Made by a program: the position numbers and the translations under genes
NCBI RefSeq assembly: GCF_015209585.1
Contig: NZ_JADEYR010000012.1
Location: 34,361 to 98,360, forward strand
Direction: 5' to 3'
Source: Brachybacterium epidermidis
GTDB lineage: Bacteria; Actinomycetota; Actinomycetes; Actinomycetales; Dermabacteraceae
Length of the DNA: 64,000 nucleotides
Notes under the pieces: model-generated
What the model saw: only the letters and a program-made list of their open reading frames with translations
What the model was told of the DNA's origin: nothing
Database searches by the model: none
Shown here: positions 17,640 to 25,860 of the stretch, piece by piece
Numbering within the stretch: position 1 is the first letter of the stretch
How the letters are laid out: every line of letters begins with the position of its first letter

Positions 17640-18532
17640 CTGTTCTCCGGCTCGTCGATGCGGGAGGGGGCGTCGATCGGTTCGACGACGTGGTCGATCC
17701 GGCTGGCCTGGTCCGGTGACAGGCTCTGGGCGGCCTTTGCCTCCTTCTTGTCCCGTCGCTTGTCGTTCCAGATGGAGATGAACACGGCGGCGAAGAAGAG
17801 GCTGGAGATCGCGGCGGACATGCCGATCAGGGTGAAGGGCTCCGGGGTGGGCACCATCATCGCGGTGAAGGCGAAGCACAGGAAGATCACCCAGCGCCAG
17901 GCCTTCAGCATCGAATGGCCCCGAAGGATGCCCAGGAAGTTCAGCAGCACCAGCACCACCGGCATCACGAAGGCGATGCCGAAGGCGAGCATGGTCTTGA
18001 CCAGCAGAGCGAGGTACTCGTCGTACTTGATCAGCTGCTGGACGCCATCGGTGACCGGGGTGAAGCTGAGCAGCACCGGCACCAGCTGGTTGACGGCCCA
18101 GTACCCGGCGGCGCAGCCCAGGAAGAACAGGGGGATCGCGGCACCGAAGAAGCCCAGCGCGTACTTGCGCTCGTTCTTGTGCAGGCCCGGCATGATGAAC
18201 AACCATGCCTGCAGCATGATGATCGGTGCGGCCAGCAGCAGGCCCAGGTAGGCGGACATCTGCAGCCGTACGCTCAGGCCGGTGGCGACGCCCTGGAAGT
18301 TCAGATCGGCCTCCATCCCTGCCTTGGAGGCGATGCGGAAGGGACGCTGGAGCGCCTCGAACACCGTGGGGAACAGGAACCAGCCGACGATCGCGAGCAC
18401 CAGCACGGCGAGGGCACAGATCATCAGCCGATTGCGCAGCTCGGTCAGGTGCTCGCCGAGGGACATCCGACCCTCGGGGTCCTTCTCCTTGCGCTTCTTT
18501 GGCGTGCGGCGTGCCTGACTGTCACGGGCCAC
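17636..18532 (-). CDS. tatC: Sec-independent translocase TatC
   Basis: A 298-residue multi-helix inner-membrane protein that binds twin-arginine signal peptides. The N-terminal cytoplasmic segment MSLGEHLTELRNRL is the TatC signature at the start of the first helix, and six hydrophobic segments follow. FIMPGLHKNER is the conserved cytoplasmic loop. The highly basic start (RRTPKKRKEKD) and the polar Asp/Glu-rich tail are lineage extensions. It lies 91 bases downstream of tatA, separated by a short non-coding gap, and is coupled to the lipid kinase gene downstream. Confidence 0.96.
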   Translation of the reverse strand: MARDSQARRTPKKRKEKDPEGRMSLGEHLTELRNRLMICALAVLVLAIVGWFLFPTVFEALQRPFRIASKAGMEADLNFQGVATGLSVRLQMSAYLGLLLAAPIIMLQAWLFIMPGLHKNERKYALGFFGAAIPLFFLGCAAGYWAVNQLVPVLLSFTPVTDGVQQLIKYDEYLALLVKTMLAFGIAFVMPVVLVLLNFLGILRGHSMLKAWRWVIFLCFAFTAMMVPTPEPFTLIGMSAAISSLFFAAVFISIWNDKRRDKKEAKAAQSLSPDQASRIDHVVEPIDAPSRIDEPENR

Positions 18533-18623
18533 GGGTGTGCTCCTCCCAACAATCTGGGTCCGGTCGCGCTGCGGCCGGACCCGTCCTGTCGTTCAGCGGC
18601 TCGGCCGCCGAACGGATGACCGC

Positions 18624-19007
18624 TCAGTCGCGACGGTAGAGGTCGTCGTCCTCGCGCGCACGCACGGGCTCGCGCTCCAGCTCCTCGCGGTCGCGGGGGT
18701 CGTACTCGCGGTGGCGATCACGATCGTCGCGATCATCGCGGTAGCGGTCACGATCGTCGCGGTAGCGGTCACGGTCGCGGTCATCGCGGTACCGGTCGTC
18801 GTGGTCATCGCGCGCACGGTGGGAGCCGCCGTGGCGGTCCTCGTCCTCATCACGATCATCACCGCGCATCTCCTCGACCTCGCTCTTGAAGATGCGCATC
18901 GACTGGCCCAGGTTGCGTGCCAGACCCGGCAGCTTGCCGGCGCCGAACAGCAGCACGACGAGCAGGATCAGCAGGACGATCGCCCAGGGGTTGCGGAACA
19001 TTCCCAT
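18624..19007 (-). CDS. tatA: Sec-independent translocase TatA with long Arg/Asp tail
   Basis: A 127-residue TatA subunit that forms the Tat export pore. One N-terminal transmembrane helix ([34 protein letters not shown], split by the FGAGKLP hinge) is followed by the amphipathic helix. After residue 50 the tail is almost wholly R, D, Y and E in degenerate RYRDDRDR units; typical TatA tails are shorter and less repetitive. ATG 19007 is preferred to 19001 because a GAAAGG sequence lies nine bases upstream of it. The tail is repetitive at the DNA level (18700-18800), so copy number may vary between strains. Confidence 0.93.
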   Translation of the reverse strand: MGMFRNPWAIVLLILLVVLLFGAGKLPGLARNLGQSMRIFKSEVEEMRGDDRDEDEDRHGGSHRARDDHDDRYRDDRDRDRYRDDRDRYRDDRDDRDRHREYDPRDREELEREPVRAREDDDLYRRD

Positions 19008-19124
19008 GAAAAAGCACCTTTCAGAAGCGCCGCGTGTGTGCGGGAGCGCGCCCATGGTCCCACAGCGGACCGTGTCGGCGTCGTACCCGGGAGCGGCGAC
19101 GTGCCCGCCGTGCGACGGGCCCTC

Positions 19125-21194
19125 TCAGGGTAGCGCTTCGGAGGCGCGATGCCGCAGTTCGGAGGTCCGCGAAACGGTCACGATCGTGTCTCTGAGCGAT
19201 GTGGGATGGACCACGTCGGCTGCACCGGCGGCTTCGAGGACCGCGTCGACCAGGGGGGAGCGCAGAGGGTCCACCAGTCGAGCGTACGAGGCTGGCTGTG
19301 TCTCGGTTCCCGCCTCACGCAGTTCACGGGCATCGAAGGCCTCGGCGATCCAGTGCGCCTCGGGCTCCAGGCGCAGCCACACCTCCCCCTCGACCACGCC
19401 GGAGAGGTCCAGGGCCGCACCCGCCTCAGCGGGATCCGCCGGGTGCTGCGGCGCGCCGTCGGGGAGCACCTCCACCACGCGGTCCAGCCGGAACCGGCGC
19501 TCCCCCTGGGCCAGCTCGCAGTACGCCCGCAGGTAGGAGCGGATGCCGTCGGTCTCGATGCGCACAGGCCTGATCCGTCTCACCGAGGTGCCCGGCCGGT
19601 CCGGGGCGGAGTAGCGGATGGTCAGTGCACCGGACGGGTCGGCGGGGTCATCGACCGCCAGTGCGCGGTGGACGGCGCCGAGCACGGTCTCGGCGCGAGA
19701 GCCGATCAGCTGCGCTCCCGTCCCGTTGACTTCGCTCGCCTCCCCTGCTCCCGACGGCGTCACGCCTTCTGGACCGGTCTGTGCGGCGGTTCCTGCGCGA
19801 GCGCCGGCATCTGCACCCTCGGTGACCGTGTCGCGGCTTGCGAGCAGCTTCTGCCGGGCGGCGGCCACCAGGCGCACCTCCTCCCCGGCGGCGGGCTCGA
19901 GAGCGGCCAGTCCCGCCAGCAGCGCGGTGACCTCGACGTCGCTCAGGCGCAGGGCCCTGCGCAGCGGTTCGGCATTGCGCACCCGCACCGTTCCCTGCTC
20001 CCATTCGGCCTCGATCAGGTCCTCGAAGCCGGTTCCCATGTCGCCGCACACGAACAGCACCTGCAGGTCGGCGATGAGCTGCTGCTGGCTGATGCCGAGG
20101 GCCTGGGCCAGCTCGGCAAGGTCCACTTCATCACGGGACTGCACGTAGGACGCCTCGCTGATCAGGCGGGACAGCTGATCGCTCCCGCTGCTGGAGACCC
20201 GGATCCTGGGCGCGGGCCGTGCGGGAGCGGCCTGAACGGCGGCGAGGTCCCCGGGTCCCTCGTGCTGCTCGGCGATCCGGGAGAGGATCTGGGCGATCTC
20301 CGCCCTCCATGGTGCAGGATCGACCAGAGTCGTCCAACGCGCGGAGCCCAGCACCAGGCGGCGCAGTGCCGAGCGGGGCAGGATGGGCGTCTCGAAGCGC
20401 TTCGCCTCGAGCGGGGCGCCGGCACGATCCCTCAGCTCGAGCGCCTTGTACGGGGACGCCTCGATGACGGCGGGGGCGGGGTCCCCGCCGGTCTGGAGCC
20501 TGCCCAGGACCTCGGCGAGATCCACTCGCGACGGCCTGGGCCAGGGGGCGGCCCCTCCGACGCGGGGGAAGGACTCGATGCGGGAGGCGCGGAACACTCG
20601 GGCGTCCTCGCGATCCCGGTCGTAGCCGTGGACGTACCAGTGGCCGTCGTGGACGCCCACCACCCACGGCTCCACCGTGCGGCTGGTGAGGGCACCCGTG
20701 GTGGCGCGGTAGTCGAAGCTCACCGCGCTGGCCGAGGTGACCGCCTCCAGCAGGGGGGTCAGCACCGGCAGGGACTCCACGGAGCCGCGGGGCGCGCGGC
20801 GCAGCAGGTCCGGATCGGCATCGTGCCCCAGGCTCAGCAGCTTGGAGCGCACCCTTCGGGCCGCTCCCCCGGCGGCGGCATCGTCCCAGGCGCGGCTGGC
20901 GGCCAGCAGCACGGTGTACTCCTGCGTGGTCAGGTCGAGCACGGCATGGCCGGGGGTGGTGTCCAGGCGGTAGTAGACGGTGTTCTCGTCCAGCACGTCC
21001 GGTTCGCTGACCAGCGGCAGGCCCAGGTCCAGGATGGCGGCCTTGTCCCGCTCGAACATGCGCTCCGCAGCGGTCTCGCTGGGCGCGGCCGCATAGTCAG
21101 GGATCACCTGGAAGAGCTTTGAGCGATCGATCCGTCGGCGCGAGCCGATCGTCATGATCACGTTGAGCAGTCGTTCCACACCACGGGCAGCCAC
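19125..21194 (-). CDS. pafBC: PafB-PafC fusion, tandem WYL transcription activator
   Basis: A 689-residue protein that joins two complete PafB/PafC-like units. Unit 1 (about 1-320) has an N-terminal helix-turn-helix (RLLNVIMTIGSRRRIDRSKL) and a WYL module with VEPWVVGVHDGHWYVHGYD. A linker near 320-340 leads to unit 2, with its own helix-turn-helix (EVDLAELAQALGISQQQLIADLQ) and a second WYL module (RPVRIETDGIRSYLRAYCE). In mycobacteria PafB and PafC are two genes whose heterodimer activates the RecA-independent DNA damage response; fused forms are known in some actinobacteria. GTG 21194 follows a -10 element by six bases. Confidence 0.92.
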   Translation of the reverse strand: MAARGVERLLNVIMTIGSRRRIDRSKLFQVIPDYAAAPSETAAERMFERDKAAILDLGLPLVSEPDVLDENTVYYRLDTTPGHAVLDLTTQEYTVLLAASRAWDDAAAGGAARRVRSKLLSLGHDADPDLLRRAPRGSVESLPVLTPLLEAVTSASAVSFDYRATTGALTSRTVEPWVVGVHDGHWYVHGYDRDREDARVFRASRIESFPRVGGAAPWPRPSRVDLAEVLGRLQTGGDPAPAVIEASPYKALELRDRAGAPLEAKRFETPILPRSALRRLVLGSARWTTLVDPAPWRAEIAQILSRIAEQHEGPGDLAAVQAAPARPAPRIRVSSSGSDQLSRLISEASYVQSRDEVDLAELAQALGISQQQLIADLQVLFVCGDMGTGFEDLIEAEWEQGTVRVRNAEPLRRALRLSDVEVTALLAGLAALEPAAGEEVRLVAAARQKLLASRDTVTEGADAGARAGTAAQTGPEGVTPSGAGEASEVNGTGAQLIGSRAETVLGAVHRALAVDDPADPSGALTIRYSAPDRPGTSVRRIRPVRIETDGIRSYLRAYCELAQGERRFRLDRVVEVLPDGAPQHPADPAEAGAALDLSGVVEGEVWLRLEPEAHWIAEAFDARELREAGTETQPASYARLVDPLRSPLVDAVLEAAGAADVVHPTSLRDTIVTVSRTSELRHRASEALP

Positions 21195-21200
21195 GGCCTC

Positions 21201-21206
21201 AGGCTA
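21201..21206 (-). promoter_or_regulatory. -10 element for leaderless pafBC transcript
   Basis: TAGCCT on the minus strand ends six bases before the pafBC GTG at 21194. Together with the opposing element at 21230 it fits divergent leaderless promoters into 47 bases. Confidence 0.5.
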
Positions 21207-21229
21207 CCGCTCCAGGGTCCGCGACGACC

Positions 21230-21235
21230 TACGCT
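21230..21235 (+). promoter_or_regulatory. -10 element for leaderless DUF3866 gene transcript
   Basis: TACGCT ends six bases before the ATG at 21242. No Shine-Dalgarno sequence is present between them. Confidence 0.5.
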
Positions 21236-21241
21236 GGGCGC

Positions 21242-22357
21242 ATGCTGCGCTGGGAACGTGCCACCGTGATCGACCATCGCCCCGGTTGGGCGGGGGTGCG
21301 CCGCCTGCTGGTGCGGATCGACGCCACCGGGGAGACGGTGAGCGCGCTCGCCTCCCCCGAGCTCACCGGGGAGCCGGGCACCGGCGAGCAGGTGCTGCTG
21401 AACACCAATGCGCTGCGACGGGGCCTGGGCACCGGGGGCGAGGCCATGGTGGTGGCCCGGCCCGCGCACCTGCCAGCGGCGGAGGAGATCGCCGGGCACA
21501 TGGTCAAGGCCCGGTACACGCCGATGCAGACCATGGTCGACGCCATCGACGACCCCGCCTCCGAGCACTACGAGATCCTTCAGCACGCCGAAGGCCTGGA
21601 CGGCATGCCGGTGGTGGTGGCGGATCTGCACTCCTCCCTCCCGGCCGTGGTGGCCGGGGTGCGGGCCGAGGCGCCGCAGGCCCGGATCGTCTACGTCCAC
21701 ACCGATGCGGCGGCCCTCCCGGCCGCCTACTCGGCGACCGCCGCGACCCTGCGGGAGCAGGGTCTGCTGGCGGCGACCATCAGCGCCGGTCAGTCCTTCG
21801 GCGGGGATCTCGAGGCGGTCACGGTGCATTCGGCCCTGCTGGGTGCCCGGCACGTGGCAGGGGCCGACGTCACTGTGGTGATCCAGGGGCCGGGCAACCT
21901 GGGCACCGGCACCGGGTGGGGGTTCTCCGGGGTGCAGGCCGCTGAGGCCGTGCACGCGGCCCACGTGCTGGGCGGGGTGCCGGTGGCGGCCCTGCGGGTC
22001 TCGAGCGCCGATCCGAGGGCGCGTCACCGGGGCCTGTCCCACCACAGCGCGACCATGTTCGGCAGGGCCACCCTGGCTCCCCTGCGCCTTCCGGTGCTCG
22101 ACCCGAGCGATGACGAGTACAGCGCTTTTCATATGTCAGTCACTGAACAGGTGGAATCTGCGATCATCGGGCCGGCGCTCGAGCGTGGCTGCCGACATCA
22201 GCTGGCCCCCGTCCGCACCGAGGGGCTCATCGCCGCTCTCGAGGCACTTCCGGTACGGCTGTCGACCATGGGCCGTGGGCTGGAGGAGGATCCGGAGGCG
22301 TTCCTCTACGCCGCACTGGCCGGGCGCTGCGCCGCCTCCCTAACCACGGACTGCTGA
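21242..22357 (+). CDS. DUF3866 family protein
   Basis: A 371-residue protein matching the actinobacterial DUF3866 family, usually found beside the paf/tat genes. Recognisable parts are the N-terminal LNTNALRRGLGTGGEAMVVA, the GHMVKARYTP motif, the ADLHSSLPAV segment, and VVIQGPGNLGTGTGWGFSG (a glycine-rich loop). No membrane helix or export signal is present. Function is unknown. It is transcribed divergently from pafBC with only 47 bases between start codons, so the two may share control. Confidence 0.88.
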   Translation: MLRWERATVIDHRPGWAGVRRLLVRIDATGETVSALASPELTGEPGTGEQVLLNTNALRRGLGTGGEAMVVARPAHLPAAEEIAGHMVKARYTPMQTMVDAIDDPASEHYEILQHAEGLDGMPVVVADLHSSLPAVVAGVRAEAPQARIVYVHTDAAALPAAYSATAATLREQGLLAATISAGQSFGGDLEAVTVHSALLGARHVAGADVTVVIQGPGNLGTGTGWGFSGVQAAEAVHAAHVLGGVPVAALRVSSADPRARHRGLSHHSATMFGRATLAPLRLPVLDPSDDEYSAFHMSVTEQVESAIIGPALERGCRHQLAPVRTEGLIAALEALPVRLSTMGRGLEEDPEAFLYAALAGRCAASLTTDC

Positions 22358-22400
22358 GCAGGCACGTCAGGCCGTCACGCTCGCGCGGGGCGCCGCGATC

Positions 22401-22841
22401 TCAGCCCTCGTGGTCGGGGGCCTCGCCCCGCTCACGCACCAGTGCCGCCAGGCGATGCGCATCGGCGATGCCGCGCTTGCCATCGGACCGCTGGATGGCC
22501 CAGGTGGCCAGGGTGCTGCCATCGGCGAGGTCCAGGTGCGCCCAGGGATCGCCCATGGGGAAGCTGACGCCCACCACCTCCGGCCAGGTGACCGTGCGGG
22601 TGCGGAAGAGGTTGCGCACCTCGAGCTGCTGCGGGCCGGCCACCACGCGCACGGAAGCCTGGAGGTGACAGAAGAGCGCCGCGAGCACACCGACCATCAC
22701 CATGCCGGCGCGGTCCAGGGGGCTGAAGCCCGGTATCAGGATCGCTCCGCCCACCAGCGCGGCCAGCATGATCACGGCGACCGCATAGCCCACCGCCCGC
22801 ACCATGCGAGGGCGGAACACGACAGTGCCGGCAGTATCCAT
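22401..22841 (-). CDS. PH-like domain membrane protein
   Basis: A 146-residue protein with two hydrophobic helices at about 15-60 (VGYAVAVIMLAALVGGAILIPGFSPLD, then MVMVGVLAALFCHL) followed by a small beta-rich domain with the bacterial PH-like pattern (LEVRNLFRTRTVTWPEVVGVSFP). Such proteins are common in actinobacteria and have no assigned function. ATG 22841 lies 11 bases downstream of the hisG stop, so it is probably the last gene of the hisE-hisG unit. It converges with the DUF3866 gene, and the 43 bases between them show no clear terminator. Confidence 0.75.
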   Translation of the reverse strand: MDTAGTVVFRPRMVRAVGYAVAVIMLAALVGGAILIPGFSPLDRAGMVMVGVLAALFCHLQASVRVVAGPQQLEVRNLFRTRTVTWPEVVGVSFPMGDPWAHLDLADGSTLATWAIQRSDGKRGIADAHRLAALVRERGEAPDHEG

Positions 22842-22851
22842 CACGACAGCG

Positions 22852-23709
22852 TCAGATCCGACAGGCCTGGATCGCCGTGACCAGGATGGCGCGGGCGCCC
22901 ACTTCGTACAGCTCATCCATCATCCGATGGGCATGCGCACGCTCCACCATGGAGCGCACGGCCGACCACTCCCCGCCGTGCAGCGGGGAAACGGTGGGCG
23001 ACTGGAAGCCGGGGGTGATGGTCACGGCCCGCTCCAGCTGGGCGGTGGGGATGTCGTAGTCCAGCAGCACGTACTCGCGGGCCACGAGGACGCCCCGGAT
23101 GCGGCGCTCGAGCACCTCGAGGGTATGGGCGGTGGTCTCGTCCAGCTCCATGCCGGGACGGGAGAACAGCACTGCCTGGCTGGTCACGATGGGCTCGCCG
23201 AAGGGTTCCAGGCCGGCCTGCCGCAGAGTGGTGCCGGTCTCCACCACGTCGGCGATCACATCGGCCACTCCCAGGCGGATCGAGGACTCGACCGCTCCGT
23301 CCAGGTGGACCACCTCGGCGTTGATGCCGTGCCCCGCCAGGTGATCGCCGACCAGGTTCTCGTAACTGGTGGCGATGCGCGTGCCCTCGAGGCTGGTGAC
23401 GTCGCTGTGCTCGCCCACGGGGGCCGCGAAGCGGAAGGTGGAGCGGGCGAAGCCCAGCGGCAGGATCTCGGTGGCCGGGGTGCGGGAGTCCAGCAGCATG
23501 TCCTGGCCGGTGATGCCCACGTCCACGGTGCCCGAGCCCACGTACACGGCGATGTCACGCGGGCGCAGGTGGAACAGCTCCACGTCGTTCTCGTGGTCCA
23601 CCACCACGAGCTCCTTGGCCATGCCGCGACGGCGGTAGCCGGCCTCCTGCAGCAGCTCAGCAGCGGGCTCGGACAGTGCGCCCTTGTTGGGGACGGCGAT
23701 GCGCAGCAC
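22852..23709 (-). CDS. hisG: ATP phosphoribosyltransferase, long form
   Basis: A 285-residue HisG that joins ATP and PRPP in the first step of histidine synthesis. [13 protein letters not shown] is the N-terminal signature, and [11 protein letters not shown] and [14 protein letters not shown] are further conserved motifs. Its length, with the C-terminal regulatory domain after about residue 210, marks the long form, which is feedback-inhibited by histidine and needs no HisZ. GTG 23709 has AGGAGAG upstream. It lies 122 bases downstream of hisE. Confidence 0.95.
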   Translation of the reverse strand: MLRIAVPNKGALSEPAAELLQEAGYRRRGMAKELVVVDHENDVELFHLRPRDIAVYVGSGTVDVGITGQDMLLDSRTPATEILPLGFARSTFRFAAPVGEHSDVTSLEGTRIATSYENLVGDHLAGHGINAEVVHLDGAVESSIRLGVADVIADVVETGTTLRQAGLEPFGEPIVTSQAVLFSRPGMELDETTAHTLEVLERRIRGVLVAREYVLLDYDIPTAQLERAVTITPGFQSPTVSPLHGGEWSAVRSMVERAHAHRMMDELYEVGARAILVTAIQACRI

Positions 23710-23831
23710 GGGAACTCTCCTGGGTCGCCCGGGGAGGGCGAGGGGTCGGGGCGGGCAGGGACGGGGTGTCGATGGGTGCCGGGCGGGGCCGGCGGGAGGA
23801 CAGGCTCGCGGTCGCGGTCCTGGAGTCCTGC

Positions 23832-24095
23832 TCAGAGGCGCCGGTAGACGTCCTCGAGGGTGATGCCCTTGGCGATCATCATCACCTGCAGGTGGTACAG
23901 CAGCTGGCTGATCTCGGTGGCGGCATCCTCGAGCGACTCGTGCTCACAGGCCATCCAGACCTCCGCCGCCTCCTCCACGATCTTCTTGCCGATGCCGTGC
24001 ACACCGGAGTCGAGCTCGCGCACGGTGCCGGAGCCCTCCGGCCGGGTGCGGGCCTTCTCGGTGAGCTCGGCGAACAGGGCCTCGAAATCCTTCAC
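23832..24095 (-). CDS. hisE: phosphoribosyl-ATP diphosphatase
   Basis: An 87-residue MazG-like all-helical enzyme that removes diphosphate from phosphoribosyl-ATP, the second step of histidine synthesis. [18 protein letters not shown] supplies the metal-binding glutamates, and [21 protein letters not shown] is the usual C-terminus. The GTG start follows a -10 element by six bases and has no Shine-Dalgarno sequence. The hisE-hisG neighbourhood is conserved in actinobacteria. Confidence 0.95.
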   Translation of the reverse strand: MKDFEALFAELTEKARTRPEGSGTVRELDSGVHGIGKKIVEEAAEVWMACEHESLEDAATEISQLLYHLQVMMIAKGITLEDVYRRL

Positions 24096-24101
24096 CCCGA
24101 C

Positions 24102-24107
24102 AGGGTA
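24102..24107 (-). promoter_or_regulatory. -10 element for leaderless hisE transcript
   Basis: TACCCT on the minus strand ends six bases before the GTG at 24095. Confidence 0.5.
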
Positions 24108-24163
24108 CGCGCCCGTGCGGGCGGCCCGGGGAACGGACCGCCCGTCGGACGGCTCCGGTGGCC

Positions 24164-24892
24164 TCAGCGGGTGCGGACCGTGGGATCCAGGTGTGCGGTC
24201 TCGACCGTCACCCGCGCGTCGTCTCCCCCGCTGGGCCGGGCGGTGTCATCGCGCCGGCTGCGCACCCGCCACCACACGAAGAAGCCCACCAGGGTGAAGG
24301 CCCCGTAGAACACGTACATGAAGGCGCTGGCGTAGTAGCCGGCGCTCCACAGCAGCGGCACGCCCACGATGTCGACGGCCACCCAGATCAGCCAGAACTC
24401 GACCCAGCCCTTGGCCATGCCGTACGTGGCCAGCAGGCTGCCCATGAAGATCCAGGCGTCGGCCCACACCGGCTCATAGGAGCCCAGGGCGCGGAAGATC
24501 GGGGTCAGCAGCGCGGTGCCGCCCACCATCGCGACCACCAGCAGGATCCGCGTGCCCCAGGAGGCCCACTCGGGCTCGACCGCGGTGCCTCCTTCGGAGC
24601 GGGCCTGCCGCCAGCGCACCCAGCCGTAGACGCTGGTGGCGATGAACATCACCTGTCGGCCGGCCTGTCCCAGCAGGTCCACCGCATTGGGACTGCCGAA
24701 CACGGTGCCCAGGAACACCGTCAGCAGCAGCAGGTTGCCGAGGATCCCAATGGGCCATGCCCATACCTTGCGGCGCATGCCGCCCAGGGCGCTGAGGAGC
24801 CCGAACACATTGCCGAGCACTTCTCGCAGGAGGAGGAACTGTCCACCCTCGAATTCGATCTTGGCGTCGAAGAGCCACTGCAGAACATCCAT
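24164..24892 (-). CDS. pnuX: PnuC-family riboflavin transporter (PnuX/RibM type)
   Basis: A 242-residue membrane protein of the PnuC fold with about seven hydrophobic helices. [35 protein letters not shown] and [19 protein letters not shown] are the family's Trp-rich segments. PnuC proteins carry nicotinamide riboside, but related proteins carry riboflavin (PnuX/RibM) or thiamine. An FMN riboswitch in the leader decides for riboflavin. ATG 24892 has AAAGGA seven bases upstream and begins MDVLQWLFD. The tail after residue 215 is polar. It lies between rpe and hisE, where riboflavin biosynthesis genes often stand in relatives. Confidence 0.87.
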   Translation of the reverse strand: MDVLQWLFDAKIEFEGGQFLLLREVLGNVFGLLSALGGMRRKVWAWPIGILGNLLLLTVFLGTVFGSPNAVDLLGQAGRQVMFIATSVYGWVRWRQARSEGGTAVEPEWASWGTRILLVVAMVGGTALLTPIFRALGSYEPVWADAWIFMGSLLATYGMAKGWVEFWLIWVAVDIVGVPLLWSAGYYASAFMYVFYGAFTLVGFFVWWRVRSRRDDTARPSGGDDARVTVETAHLDPTVRTR

Positions 24893-24929
24893 GTCAGTCC
24901 TTTCACCATCGGATGCAGTGGCTCCGGGG

Positions 24930-24950
24930 AAAAAGGTTCCGGCATGGAAC
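24930..24950 (-). terminator. intrinsic terminator in the riboswitch expression platform
   Basis: On the minus strand GTTCC (24950-24946), loop ATGCC and GGAAC (24940-24936) are followed by C and five T. It lies between the FMN aptamer and the pnuX ribosome site. The stem is only 5 bp, so it may be helped by other pairing. Confidence 0.55.
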
Positions 24951-24988
24951 GACGGACGTGCACAGGGGCGCGCCCGTCGGCATGCAGG

Positions 24989-25105
24989 ACGTGCGCCTCT
25001 CATCCAGGCTCTGACTGTCGGTGCCGGAGTTCCACCGGCTCCACCGCCGAAGCGGGTCGCGGACTATCACCGCCGGCTCGGACTTTCACCGACCCCGGAG
25101 CACGT
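24989..25105 (-). promoter_or_regulatory. FMN riboswitch (RFN element)
   Basis: Read on the minus strand, the element has the conserved RFN blocks in order: GGGGTCGGTGAAAGTCC, GCCGGCGGTGATAGTCCGC, GGTGGAACTCCGGC and CCGACAGT, then GCCTGGATGAGAGG. The closing helix P1 is ACGTGC (25105-25100) with GCACGT (24994-24989). In known examples FMN binding stops expression of riboflavin synthesis or transport genes. Here it precedes pnuX by about 97 bases, and a terminator-like hairpin lies between. Confidence 0.95.
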
Positions 25106-25161
25106 CACTGATGTGACCGCACCAGGGTACTCCTCCTCAGGGCGCAGGCGCGGGCCGGCGC

Positions 25162-25860
25162 TCAGTGGCCGTTGTGGGATGCGGCATGCTGCGCCGCCAG
25201 CTCCCGCAGCGCGGCGATCTCCGCGGCGGCATCGTGCGCACGGTAGATGGCCGATCCGGCGACGAACACGTTGGCGCCGGCCTCGGCGCAGCGCTCGATG
25301 GTCTCCCGGCTCACACCGCCGTCCACCTGGATCGACACCTGCAGGTTCGACTCGCTGATCGCGGAGCGGGCCCGACGGATCTTGGGGAGCATGGTCTCCA
25401 GGAAGCTCTGGCCGCCGAAGCCGGGCTCGACGGTCATGATCAGCAGCATGTCGAACTCGCCGATCACATCCATCAGGGGCTCGACAGGGGTGGCCGGCCG
25501 CAGTGCGACACCCACCGCCGTGTTCTTGCGGCGCAGCTCCCGGGCCAGGCGGATCGGCGCCGCGGCGGCCTCCAGGTGGAAGGTGACCGAGGAGGCTCCG
25601 GCCTCGGCGAACTCGGGAGCGTGCCGGTCTGCGTCGGCGATCATCAGGTGGGCGTCCACCGGGATCGGGGACCTCTCCACGATCTGCTCCACCATCGCCG
25701 CGCCGAAGGTCAGGTTGGGCACGAAGTGGTTGTCCATCACGTCCACGTGCACGCTGTCGGCGCTGGAGATGCGGTCCAGCTCCTCCCCGATCCGCATGAA
25801 GTCGGCGTTGAGGATGCTGGGATGGATGTACTGGCCATCGGTCGCGTAGGCGGCGTTCAT
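25162..25860 (-). CDS. rpe: ribulose-phosphate 3-epimerase
   Basis: A 232-residue TIM-barrel enzyme interconverting ribulose-5-phosphate and xylulose-5-phosphate. [10 protein letters not shown] opens the barrel, [17 protein letters not shown] supplies metal-binding His and Asp, DAHLMI the next His, [11 protein letters not shown] the flexible loop and VDGGV the phosphate site. Length is normal. The ATG overlaps the rsmB stop by four bases. The FMN riboswitch for pnuX begins about 57 bases after its stop. Confidence 0.96.
   Translation of the reverse strand: MNAAYATDGQYIHPSILNADFMRIGEELDRISSADSVHVDVMDNHFVPNLTFGAAMVEQIVERSPIPVDAHLMIADADRHAPEFAEAGASSVTFHLEAAAAPIRLARELRRKNTAVGVALRPATPVEPLMDVIGEFDMLLIMTVEPGFGGQSFLETMLPKIRRARSAISESNLQVSIQVDGGVSRETIERCAEAGANVFVAGSAIYRAHDAAAEIAALRELAAQHAASHNGH

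Noticed and set aside
18690..18830. Repeat cluster CGGTAGCGGTCACGATCGTCG as a regulatory iteron array
   Set aside because: It lies in frame inside tatA and encodes the RYRDDRDR tail, so it is a coding repeat.
24164..24892. PnuC as a nicotinamide riboside transporter
   Set aside because: The fold alone would allow it, but the leader is a clear FMN riboswitch, so riboflavin is the better substrate.
24893..25161. TPP riboswitch upstream of the PnuC-family gene
   Set aside because: The conserved blocks (GGTGAAAGTCC, GGCGGTGATAGTCCGC, GACAGT, CTGGATGAGAG) are those of FMN, and the TPP core CTGAGA...CCTGATCTGG is absent.
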